This document shows, in pieces, positions 1 through 5,592 of a stretch of DNA of 6,228 bases (its first letter is position 1; each line of letters begins with the position of its first letter). This DNA comes from Hyphomicrobiales bacterium. Lineage in GTDB: Bacteria > Pseudomonadota > Alphaproteobacteria > Rhizobiales > Afifellaceae. Location: the NCBI GenBank assembly GCA_013812985.1, contig JACCSN010000025.1:1-6228 (forward strand). Reading direction: 5' to 3'. The notes beneath the pieces are model-generated. The model was not told the origin of the DNA, did no database searches, and saw nothing but the letters and a program-made list of their open reading frames with translations. Both the position numbers and the translations under genes were made by a program.

Positions 1-23
1 GTCATCCTTCCGTCCCGCCGACC

Positions 24-497
24 CTACCACGCGCAATCGCCCGGCGCGCCGCGTTTCAGCTCGAACGATCCGTTCGCCCCGCCAGGCGGCAGCCGGTCGC
101 GGCCGCCGGCGGCGTTCTCCGCCAGGAGGCCGGTCGCGTCATTGGCGAGCGTGATCCTGTCGCCGCCCGGCCAGAGGATCTTGAAGCTCTCCCCGCCTCC
201 GCCGCAGCGGTCGTTGCCGCAGGCCTCGCACTGAAACCCGCCCTCGATATCGACGGCGCATTCGCCGGAGAAGCCGAACTTCGTGCCGAAGCGCAGCCGG
301 TACTGCACGGCCGCGAGCAGGCTGTTCTCGAAACCTTGGAACTGCACCGCCATGGCGGCGACGCGCCGAGAGCCCTGGGCGCCGGCCGCCGGGTTGTAAG
401 TCCCCACGAAGCATGCCCCGTAAAGCGCCGCGCGGTCCTGGGCCGCTGCCGGAACGGCGGTCAGGAGCGCCAGAACGAGTCCAAAGCCGCGCCTCAT
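24..497 (-). CDS. Small secreted six-cysteine protein, function unknown
   Basis: A 157-residue protein of no family I recognise. Residues 1-20 form a clear Sec signal peptide: two arginines, a hydrophobic stretch and an Ala-Ala-Ala end, with cleavage likely near residues 19-20, so the mature protein is probably periplasmic or exported. Six cysteines follow (29, 80, 90, 93, 98 and 155). Four of them cluster in a Gly-rich segment (C80, then C-x2-C-x4-C at 90-98), which suggests disulfides or metal binding. Cys155 lies third from the C-terminus. No membrane helix follows the signal. The ATG overlaps the lutA stop as ATGA, and a GAGG seven bases upstream (505-508) gives a ribosome site inside the end of lutA, so translation is probably coupled. 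It ends in TAG at 24-26. That it is a real secreted protein is well supported; a role beside LutA is only guilt by association. Confidence 0.8.
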   Translation of the reverse strand: MRRGFGLVLALLTAVPAAAQDRAALYGACFVGTYNPAAGAQGSRRVAAMAVQFQGFENSLLAAVQYRLRFGTKFGFSGECAVDIEGGFQCEACGNDRCGGGGESFKILWPGGDRITLANDATGLLAENAAGGRDRLPPGGANGSFELKRGAPGDCAW

Positions 498-1270
498 TCC
501 GCCGCCTCGCCGATGGCGGGCCCGTCCGCCATGCCGGCCAGGACCTCGGCGACATGGCGGGAGCGGATGGGCCGGCCCTCGCGCTGCAGCTTGCCGGCCA
601 TGTTCATCAGGCAGCCGAGATCGCCGGCGAGCAAGGTCTCCGCCCCGGTCGCCGCGATCGATGCCGTCTTCTTCTCGACGATGGCGTTGGAAATGTCCGG
701 ATACTTGACGCAGAACGTGCCGCCAAAACCACAGCAGACATCGGCGTCCGGCAATTCCTTCAGCTCCAGCCCCCTCACCGAGGCGAGCAGCTGCCGGGGC
801 TGCCGGCGGATGCCGAGCTCGCGCAGGCCCGAGCAGGAATCGTGGTAGGTGACAGTCCCGGAATGGCTGGCCGTGACGGCCGCCACGCCGAGGACGTCGG
901 TGAGGAAACTCACCAGCTCATGCGATTTCCCCGCGAGCCCTTCCGCGCGCATAGCCCACGCCGGGTCGCCGGCGAGCAGCCCCGGATAGTGTTTTCGGAT
1001 CATCCCGGCGCAGGAGCCCGACGGCGCGACGAGATAGTCGTATGGCTCGAATGCGGCGATGACGCCCTTGGCGATGGCGATAGAATCCCGGCGGTCGCCG
1101 GAATTATAGGCCGGCTGGCCGCAGCACGTCTGCGCCTCCGGAACCTCGACCACGCAGCCGGCGTCCTCCAGGAGCTTCAGGGCGGCGAAGCCGACGCTCG
1201 GGCGGAACAGGTCCACCAGGCAGGTGACGAACAGGCCTACTTTCGGGTTCGGAAGCTGCGTATGATTCAT
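494..1270 (-). CDS. lutA: LutA/YkgE-type (Fe-S)-binding protein with two CCG domains
   Basis: A 258-residue protein matching the LutA/YkgE family (about 240 residues), a subunit of the cytoplasmic LutABC-type L-lactate oxidation complex. Two cysteine-rich CCG domains are intact. The first has Cys17, Cys49-Cys50-Gly51 and Cys87 in a PSGSC context; the second has Cys146, Cys179-Cys180-Gly181 and Cys220 in a GCLMN context. In related proteins such cysteines bind an iron-sulfur cofactor. The ferredoxin-like 4Fe-4S domain of GlcF is absent, so this is not full-length GlcF. I chose ATG at 1270 because the conserved VGLFVTCLVD start follows about ten residues later. An upstream in-frame ATG at 1318 has no ribosome site, and its extension is low-complexity. 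The ribosome site at 1270 is also weak. lutB and lutC are not in the window; they may lie left of base 1 or be absent. Family call sure; substrate (lactate or another 2-hydroxyacid) inferred. Confidence 0.88.
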   Translation of the reverse strand: MNHTQLPNPKVGLFVTCLVDLFRPSVGFAALKLLEDAGCVVEVPEAQTCCGQPAYNSGDRRDSIAIAKGVIAAFEPYDYLVAPSGSCAGMIRKHYPGLLAGDPAWAMRAEGLAGKSHELVSFLTDVLGVAAVTASHSGTVTYHDSCSGLRELGIRRQPRQLLASVRGLELKELPDADVCCGFGGTFCVKYPDISNAIVEKKTASIAATGAETLLAGDLGCLMNMAGKLQREGRPIRSRHVAEVLAGMADGPAIGEAAE

Positions 1271-1324
1271 GCCGCCACGGGACAATTGCGGCGGGGGCGC
1301 CGACGCAAATCGGAGCATATCGCA

Positions 1325-1690
1325 TCACGCGTCATCGTCGAGGCTTCCCCTGGAGAGTCGATAGTAAATCGTCTGGGCGGTGATGCGCCCGTCCCGGATC
1401 ACAAACGTATCGACGCCATGATCCACCTCGAAACGCTCCGATCGCGCGTTCCAGACGAGGAACGCACACTCTCCTTGGACCAGCTTCGTCGAGAATTCAA
1501 ACTCGGCGTCCGGCAATTGGAGGCCCAGCCTGCGGCCCGATTCGCGGATCGCGCCGCGGCCCCGATGCGTGCCGAACTCGCAGAACAAGACTATGTCCTC
1601 GCCGTAATTCTGCTCAAGGTCGGCATCCAGGTCGCCATGGCTTCGAAGGCGCAGGTGATCCTCGAAAACCTCTTCCGTGGAGCGGGCCAT
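1325..1690 (-). CDS. SnoaL-like / NTF2-fold small protein
   Basis: A 121-residue protein with the look of the SnoaL-like nuclear transport factor 2 superfamily. An N-terminal helix (about residues 3-17) is followed by a LEQNYGEDIVLFC-type strand, a GTHRGRGAIRE turn-helix (about 40-50), and C-terminal strands with VDTFVIRDGRI and TIYYRL (about 93-110). Length is normal for a single cone-shaped NTF2 domain. Members range from isomerases and hydrolases to ligand-binding proteins, so no reaction can be assigned. The start at 1690 is chosen because AAAGGAA (1697-1703) sits at ideal spacing. The frame is open back to 1774, but that extension encodes the tail of the broken hicA, not part of this protein. 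The gene lies 54 bases before lutA and in the same direction, so co-transcription is possible. A Cys (about residue 37) and several acidic residues are visible, but no catalytic set can be named. Confidence 0.78.
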   Translation of the reverse strand: MARSTEEVFEDHLRLRSHGDLDADLEQNYGEDIVLFCEFGTHRGRGAIRESGRRLGLQLPDAEFEFSTKLVQGECAFLVWNARSERFEVDHGVDTFVIRDGRITAQTIYYRLSRGSLDDDA

Positions 1691-1696
1691 CCGATG

Positions 1697-1703
1697 TTCC
1701 TTT
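1697..1703 (-). promoter_or_regulatory. Ribosome binding site that sets the SnoaL-like start
   Basis: On the minus strand this reads AAAGGAA, with AGGA seven bases before the ATG at 1690. It is the strongest Shine-Dalgarno match on the minus strand of this window. It supports the 121-residue product over the 149-residue open frame that runs back into the hicA remnant. Confidence 0.7.
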
Positions 1704-1723
1704 CGCGTCCGGAGCCTGGGTCG

Positions 1724-1918
1724 AAAGGCTTTCGGTAGCCCGGTGTTCTTGAGCGCGTCGTTAGCCGTGCGCAACTAGACAGTGTCCCGCCGCACGCTGA
1801 AATGTCCTATCGTGATCGGGCGGAACCAGATTTCATGTGATCCCTTGCCCTGTCGAACCGGTTCGCATCCGGCTTCGCGGAGACGGCGAGCCAAATGGGG
1901 ATAAGGATTCGGGCCCAT
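1724..1918 (-). pseudogene. hicA: HicA-family mRNA-interferase toxin, interrupted by an in-frame amber codon
   Basis: The minus-strand ATG at 1918 directly follows the TGA of the hicB-like gene (TGAATG, no gap). The first 47 codons match the N-terminal part of HicA toxins: helix YPHLARRLREAGCE (about 6-19), then VRQGKGSHEIWF (21-32). The latter holds the conserved GSH motif, whose His28 is the expected catalytic residue of this dsRBD-like RNase fold. Codon 48 is TAG (1775-1777). In the same frame the next 17 codons (1774-1724) read LRTANDALKNTGLPKAF, which is the typical HicA C-terminal helix; relatives commonly read SRHTAN...LKQAGLPKAF. So the full 65-codon length is present with one nonsense codon and no frameshift. 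A 47-residue product would lack the last helix and is probably inactive. No stop follows the tail: the frame stays open into the SnoaL-like gene. Alternatives are a sequencing error or amber suppression. The homology is very likely; loss of function is inferred. Confidence 0.8.
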
Positions 1919-2155
1919 TCATGCCGCGTCGGCACGCGGTGTGTTCACGACATGCTGCACGCAAACGGAGATCATCGGACCCAGGCCGTTCCTGTCCGGA
2001 ATATTCGTGGCGACCAAGTCGGGGACCACATCCGTGATCACTTCGATCAACGCGTCCAACGTCGTCGCTTCGACATTGAGGCCGGGCAGGTCCGATGAAT
2101 GGACGAACCAGACGCCCTCTTCCTCGTCGTGACAAACCGTGACGGTGAATGGCAT
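1919..2155 (-). CDS. hicB: DUF1902 / HicB-like antitoxin
   Basis: A 78-residue protein of the DUF1902, HicB-like type. In such modules it binds and blocks the HicA mRNA interferase. Visible are a first strand (about residues 2-8), the DEEEGVWFVHSSDLPGLNVEA core (about 10-30) whose W-x-x-x-SSD-x-PGL pattern is diagnostic, then a TLDALIEVITDVVPDLV helix (about 32-48). There is no C-terminal helix-turn-helix or ribbon-helix-helix, so it probably does not bind DNA alone. The antitoxin gene precedes the toxin gene, and its TGA abuts the hicA ATG, a classic two-gene module layout. The start at 2155 (ATG) places the first strand at the N-terminus as in relatives. A TTG at 2191 would add 12 residues without a ribosome site. 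The site before 2155 is also poor, and a leaderless transcript is possible. The antitoxin frame is intact although the toxin is broken, so it may now be an orphan. Confidence 0.8.
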   Translation of the reverse strand: MPFTVTVCHDEEEGVWFVHSSDLPGLNVEATTLDALIEVITDVVPDLVATNIPDRNGLGPMISVCVQHVVNTPRADAA

Positions 2156-2161
2156 GGGCGC

Positions 2162-2191
2162 AATATGGCCGCCCGGGATGACCAAGTCCAA
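2162..2191 (-). promoter_or_regulatory. Possible hicB promoter (weak)
   Basis: On the minus strand TTGGAC (2191-2186) and CATATT (2167-2162) are 18 bases apart and resemble a sigma-70 promoter: three of six bases match at -35 and four of six at -10. Transcription would begin about base 2155, which is the A of the hicB ATG. That would give a leaderless mRNA and would explain the missing Shine-Dalgarno site. The match is poor, so this is a suggestion only. Confidence 0.2.
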
Positions 2192-2212
2192 CGTTTCGAG
2201 TCTTGCGTCGCG

Positions 2213-2241
2213 TCGACAGGATAGCGAAAGGGCCGTATTGG
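2213..2241 (+). promoter_or_regulatory. Possible glcD promoter
   Basis: TCGACA (2213-2218, one mismatch from TTGACA) lies 17 bases before TATTGG (2236-2241), which keeps only the TAT of the -10 consensus. Transcription would begin near 2248 and leave a leader of about 20 bases ahead of the GTG start. It lies in the short space between the divergent hicB and glcD genes, where a glc operon promoter must be unless transcription enters from further upstream. Weak by sequence alone. Confidence 0.3.
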
Positions 2242-2252
2242 TTCAGACCCAA
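2238..2252. promoter_or_regulatory. Imperfect palindrome, possible operator for the glc operon
   Basis: The 15 bases TTGGTTCAGACCCAA form a dyad centred on A2245, with six of seven arm positions complementary (the fifth pair fails). It overlaps the putative -10 and start site of glcD. FadR-subfamily GntR regulators of glycolate and lactate operons (GlcC, LldR) bind short GGT...ACC-type dyads, and the outer bases here fit that style. No regulator gene is in the window, so the link is inference. A short dyad can also occur by chance. Confidence 0.3.
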
Positions 2253-2256
2253 CCAC

Positions 2257-2262
2257 AGGAGA
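2257..2262 (+). promoter_or_regulatory. Ribosome binding site that selects the GTG start of glcD
   Basis: AGGAGA sits six bases (from the end of AGGAG) before GTG at 2268. The next ATG (2283) would be about 21 bases away, too far. The first ATG of the open frame (2139) would make glcD run through the hicB coding region. The site therefore favours GTG 2268. Confidence 0.75.
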
Positions 2263-2267
2263 CCGGA

Positions 2268-3764
2268 GTGACCAGCCTCGCCATGCCGGAGCCCAAAGCC
2301 GACATCATCGCCAGGCGCGACGAGATCGCCGCGGCTCTATCCGCCATCGTGCCAGGCGAGGGCGTCGTCACGCATGAGGACGGTCTCCGCCCGTTCGAAT
2401 CTGACGGGCTCACCGCCTACCGGCAGACGCCGATGCTGGTCGTCCTCCCGGAAACGGTCGATCAGGTGAGCCGTGTCCTCGCCTACTGCAACGCGAACGG
2501 CATCCGCGTCGTGCCGCGCGGCTCCGGCACGTCGCTGTCCGGCGGCGCCCTGCCGCTTCAGGACGGCGTGCTCCTCGTCATGTCGAGGTTCAACCGCGTG
2601 CTGGAGATCGATTACGAGAACCGCGTCGCCGTCGTGCAGCCCGGCGTCACCAATCTCGCCATCACCAAGGCCGTGTCCGACCGCGGCTTCTATTACGCCC
2701 CCGACCCGTCATCACAGATCGCCTGCTCGATCGGCGGCAATGTGGCGGAGAATTCAGGCGGCGTGCACTGCCTCAAATACGGGCTCACCGCCAACAACGT
2801 GCTCGGCATCGAGGTGGCGATGATGGACGGCGAGGTGATCCGCCTCGGCGGCAAGCATCTCGACGCCGAGGGCTACGATCTTCTCGGGCTGATGACCGGC
2901 TCGGAGGGCCTCCTCGGCGTCGTCACCGAGGTGACGGTCCGGATCCTGCAGGCGCCGGAGACGGCGCGCGCCATGCTGGTCGGCTTCCCGACCAGCGAGG
3001 ACGCCGGCAAATGCGTCGCCGACATCATCGGCGCAGGCATTATCCCGGGCGGCATGGAGATGATGGACAAGCCGGCCATCCACGCCGCCGAGGATTATGT
3101 CCACGCCGGCTATCCGCTCGACGTCGAGGCGCTTCTGATCGTCGAGCTCGATGGGCCGCATGGCGAGGTGGATCACCTGCTCGGCCTGGTGGAGGCGATC
3201 GCCCGTGAGAACCAGGCAAGCACCTTGCGGGTCTCGCGGAACGAGGCCGAACGGCACGCCTTCTGGCTAGGCCGCAAATCCGCCTTCCCCGCCGCTGGCC
3301 GCATCTCGCCCGATTATCTCTGCATGGACGGCACCATTCCGCGCAAGCGGCTGCCGGACGTGCTCGCCCGCATGCGCGAGATGTCGGAGCAATACGGCCT
3401 TCGCGTCGCCAATGTGTTCCACGCCGGCGACGGCAACCTGCACCCGTTGATCCTCTACGACGCGAACGTCCCCGGCGAGCTGGACAAGGCCGAGGCGTTC
3501 GGCGCGGATATCCTGAAACTCTGCGTGGCCGTCGGCGGCGTGCTCACCGGCGAGCACGGCGTCGGAGTGGAGAAACGCGAGCTCATGGGGGAGATGTTCA
3601 ACGAGGCCGATCTGGCCCAGCAGATTCGGGTCAAGTGCGCCTTCGACCCGCAGCACCTGCTCAATCCCGGCAAGGTGTTCCCCGTGCTGCACCGCTGCGC
3701 CGAGCTCGGCCGCATGCACGTCCACAAGGGGCAGGTGGCGTTCCCCGAGTTGCCACGGTTTTGA
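2268..3764 (+). CDS. glcD: Glycolate oxidase FAD-binding subunit GlcD
   Basis: A 498-residue protein, nearly the length of E. coli GlcD (499). With GlcE and GlcF it oxidises glycolate to glyoxylate and passes electrons to the respiratory chain at the inner membrane. The PCMH-type FAD domain covers about residues 50-230. It shows PRGSGTSLSGG (83-93), which binds the FAD pyrophosphate; the run DPSSQIACSIGGNVAENSGG (146-165); then HCLKYGL; and a TGSEGLLGVVTEVT segment that closes the domain. The C-terminal FAD-oxidase domain carries HAGDGNLHP (385-393), LTGEHGVG (426-433) and the terminal LNPGKVFP (about 465-472), all typical. The start is GTG 2268, decided by AGGAGA at 2257-2262. Its stop TGA overlaps the ribosome site of the Uma2 gene, the next gene in the operon. 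A related D-lactate or other 2-hydroxyacid dehydrogenase is the main alternative; the adjacent glcE argues for GlcD. No odd residues seen. Confidence 0.95.
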   Translation: MTSLAMPEPKADIIARRDEIAAALSAIVPGEGVVTHEDGLRPFESDGLTAYRQTPMLVVLPETVDQVSRVLAYCNANGIRVVPRGSGTSLSGGALPLQDGVLLVMSRFNRVLEIDYENRVAVVQPGVTNLAITKAVSDRGFYYAPDPSSQIACSIGGNVAENSGGVHCLKYGLTANNVLGIEVAMMDGEVIRLGGKHLDAEGYDLLGLMTGSEGLLGVVTEVTVRILQAPETARAMLVGFPTSEDAGKCVADIIGAGIIPGGMEMMDKPAIHAAEDYVHAGYPLDVEALLIVELDGPHGEVDHLLGLVEAIARENQASTLRVSRNEAERHAFWLGRKSAFPAAGRISPDYLCMDGTIPRKRLPDVLARMREMSEQYGLRVANVFHAGDGNLHPLILYDANVPGELDKAEAFGADILKLCVAVGGVLTGEHGVGVEKRELMGEMFNEADLAQQIRVKCAFDPQHLLNPGKVFPVLHRCAELGRMHVHKGQVAFPELPRF

Positions 3765-3769
3765 GGAGG
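3764..3769 (+). promoter_or_regulatory. Ribosome binding site of the Uma2 gene overlapping the glcD stop
   Basis: AGGAGG, a perfect Shine-Dalgarno core, starts on the last base of the glcD TGA and lies five bases before ATG 3775. The Uma2 gene is therefore built to be translated from the glcD message. Confidence 0.75.
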
Positions 3770-3774
3770 CGGGG

Positions 3775-4353
3775 ATGAACACGCCCGCCAAGCTTGCCGC
3801 TTCGCACCTGCTCACTGAGGAGCAGTACCACATCCTCCTCCGCACCCGGCCAGAGGAGGAGCGTTGGCAGCTGATCGACGGAGTTGCAGTCATGATGCCA
3901 CCCCCGACGCTCCGGCACCAGAAAATCAGCGGGAATCTCTTTCGGCTGTTGAGCAACGCGGTAGATGCTACCCGGCCCGATCTGGCGGTCCTCTACGAAT
4001 CGGGTCTCAGGATCGAAGGCTTACCCGCCTTTCTGCCCGTTCCCGACCTGCTCGTAGTCGATACGCCCGTCGGCGAGGGCTCCTATGCCGACCGATTCTA
4101 TCTCACGGCCGAGATCCTGTCGGACTCGAATACGGAAGAGTATATCTCGCTAAAGGTCCAGCGTTATGCGCAGCACCCGGACAACCTCCATTCGCTGATC
4201 GTCAGCCAGCGGGAAATCTGCGTCGAGGTCTGGTCCCGAGCCAAGGATTGGAAAGGTTTCGTGCTTCGCTCCGCCGATGACCTTCTGGAACTCCCGGAAT
4301 TCGGCTTCCGCCGCGAGCTTCGCGACCTTTATCGCGGAACGCCGCTCGCGTGA
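3775..4353 (+). CDS. Uma2 family (DUF820) PD-(D/E)XK nuclease-fold protein
   Basis: A 192-residue protein of the Uma2/DUF820 family, which has a restriction-endonuclease-like fold but no settled role. Landmarks in order are LTEEQYHILL near the N-terminus, the family signature WQLIDGVAVMMPPPTLRHQKI (31-51), VPDLLVVD (89-96), AEILSDSN (112-119) and ISLKVQRYA (124-132). Asp91, Glu113 and Lys127 sit where the family's metal-binding nuclease residues are expected, so it may be active. Length is normal and no truncation is seen. It is wedged between glcD and glcE: a strong ribosome site overlaps the glcD stop, and its own TGA overlaps the glcE GTG (GTGA). Its base use is less GC-rich than its neighbours (32 G/C in 4141-4200; 47 in 4681-4740 of glcE), with codons such as TTA and GTA, hinting at later arrival. 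No part in glycolate metabolism is known or implied. Confidence 0.88.
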   Translation: MNTPAKLAASHLLTEEQYHILLRTRPEEERWQLIDGVAVMMPPPTLRHQKISGNLFRLLSNAVDATRPDLAVLYESGLRIEGLPAFLPVPDLLVVDTPVGEGSYADRFYLTAEILSDSNTEEYISLKVQRYAQHPDNLHSLIVSQREICVEVWSRAKDWKGFVLRSADDLLELPEFGFRRELRDLYRGTPLA

Positions 4354-5564
4354 CCTCCACGCTCCGACCTGATACCGCCGAAGGTGTCCTGGAGGCCGTC
4401 GCCTGGGCGGCGGCCGAGGAGCGCCCGTTGGAAATCGTCGGCCACGGCTCCAAGCGCGGCGTCGGCCGGCCGGTGCAGGCGGAGTTCACGCTCGACCTCT
4501 CGGGCCTGACCGGCGTCACGCTTTACGAGCCCGAGGAGCTGGTGCTCTCCGCTCGCGCCGGGACGCCGCTGGCGGAAATCGAAGCGCTTCTCAAGGACAA
4601 CAACCAGGCGCTCGCCTTCGAGCCGATGGATTATGGCCCCATTTTCGGGGCCGCTCGCGGCCGCGGCACTATCGGCGGCGTGCTCGCGACCAACGGCAGC
4701 GGCCCGCGCCGGCTGAAAGCGGGCGCCGCGCGCGACCACATCCTCGGCATTCACGCCGTCTCCGGCCGTGGCGAGGCGTTCAAGTCCGGCGGCCGCGTGG
4801 TAAAGAACGTCACCGGCTACGACCTCTCGAAAGGCCTCGCCGGCTCCTGGGGTACGCTCGCCGTCGTCACCGATCTGACTTTCAAGGTGCTGCCGCGGCC
4901 GGAAAGCGCGGCGACGATCGTCATCGCCGGCCTCGATGACGAGACAGCGATCGTCGCCCTCTGCCAGGGAATGGGCACGCCGTGGGAGGTCTCCGGCGCC
5001 GCGCATCTCCCAGAAGCGGTCGTCTCCGAAGTTCCCGACGCGGCCTTCGCGGCCGGCGGCAAGGCGGCCACCCTCGTCCGCCTGGAAGGATTTGCCCCGT
5101 CCGTCGCCTATCGCGCCGAAAAGCTGAAGGACCTTTTCGCACCGCTCGGCGGGATCGCAATCCTGGAGACCGACGCCTCGGAGGCGTTGTGGCGCTCGGT
5201 CCGCGACGCGGAGGTTTTCGAGGCCACGTCCGATCCCCTCTGGCGCGTCAGCGTCGCACCGAATATGGGTCCGGGCGTCGTCGAGGCGCTGAAGGACCTG
5301 GGCGACATCCGCTACTTCTACGACTGGTCGGGCGGGCTCCTGTGGATCGAGACATCGGGCGAAGCCGATGACGGCCTCTCCCGCGAGATCCGTCTCGCCG
5401 TGGCAGCGGCCGGCGGCGGCCACGCCACCCTGGTCCGCGGCTCGCCGGCGCTCCGCACCGCCATCTCCCCCTTCCAGCCGCAGCCCGAGCCACTCGCCGC
5501 TTTGTCGCGCCGGCTGAAGGAGCAATTCGACCCGCGCGGCGTTCTCAATCCGGGGCGGATGTGA
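4350..5564 (+). CDS. glcE: Glycolate oxidase FAD-binding subunit GlcE
   Basis: A 404-residue protein of the GlcE family, somewhat longer than the E. coli protein (about 350). It is the second flavin-domain subunit of glycolate oxidase, paired with GlcD. A PCMH-type FAD domain fills the N-terminal half: GHGSKRGVG (31-39), LSARAGTPLAEIEALL (about 66-81), TIGGVLATNGSGPRR (about 107-121), then KNVTGYDLSKGLAGSWGTLAVVTDLTFKV (about 152-180). The end, FDPRGVLNPGRM, is the usual close of this family. The start is GTG 4350, overlapping the Uma2 stop by four bases with no strong Shine-Dalgarno, so translation is probably coupled to the upstream gene. The tail (from about 185) is the less conserved cap region. 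In most glc operons glcF comes next; here the operon ends and a convergent fic gene follows 28 bases later. Family call sure; full function depends on an unseen iron-sulfur partner. Confidence 0.92.
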   Translation: MTSTLRPDTAEGVLEAVAWAAAEERPLEIVGHGSKRGVGRPVQAEFTLDLSGLTGVTLYEPEELVLSARAGTPLAEIEALLKDNNQALAFEPMDYGPIFGAARGRGTIGGVLATNGSGPRRLKAGAARDHILGIHAVSGRGEAFKSGGRVVKNVTGYDLSKGLAGSWGTLAVVTDLTFKVLPRPESAATIVIAGLDDETAIVALCQGMGTPWEVSGAAHLPEAVVSEVPDAAFAAGGKAATLVRLEGFAPSVAYRAEKLKDLFAPLGGIAILETDASEALWRSVRDAEVFEATSDPLWRVSVAPNMGPGVVEALKDLGDIRYFYDWSGGLLWIETSGEADDGLSREIRLAVAAAGGGHATLVRGSPALRTAISPFQPQPEPLAALSRRLKEQFDPRGVLNPGRM

Positions 5565-5592
5565 CGTTTAATGTGCCGCCTACTTCAGGCAT

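Noticed and set aside
1..23. Possible start (ATG at base 5, minus strand) of another co-directional gene after the secreted protein
   Set aside because: Only two bases past the start codon are in the window, so no gene can be claimed, although the purine-rich GGACGGAAGG just upstream is compatible.
1271..1295. Small inverted repeat (GCCGC / GCGGC) just before the lutA ATG
   Set aside because: Only five pairs with a 12-base loop in GC-rich DNA; expected by chance and no further sign of a regulatory hairpin.
413..1738. 441-codon plus-strand open frame over lutA and the SnoaL-like gene
   Set aside because: It is an antisense shadow in high-GC DNA: Arg/Ala/Gly-rich, no recognisable domain, and the opposite strand carries clear families.
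1833..2252. 139-codon minus-strand frame spanning hicB and hicA
   Set aside because: It is the +1 shadow of both genes; the HicB and HicA homology lies in other frames.
2139..2267. N-terminal extension of glcD from ATG 2139
   Set aside because: It would overlap the antisense hicB coding region, adds 43 residues unlike GlcD, and has no good ribosome site; AGGAGA points to GTG 2268.
4329..5525. 398-codon minus-strand open frame opposite glcE
   Set aside because: Shadow of glcE, whose GlcE motifs are unmistakable; the antisense product is low-complexity Arg/Gly/Ala sequence.
5565..5592. Possible terminator between the convergent glcE and fic genes
   Set aside because: Only a weak five-pair stem with a wobble (near GTGCC / GGCAT) and no T-run; not supported as an intrinsic terminator.
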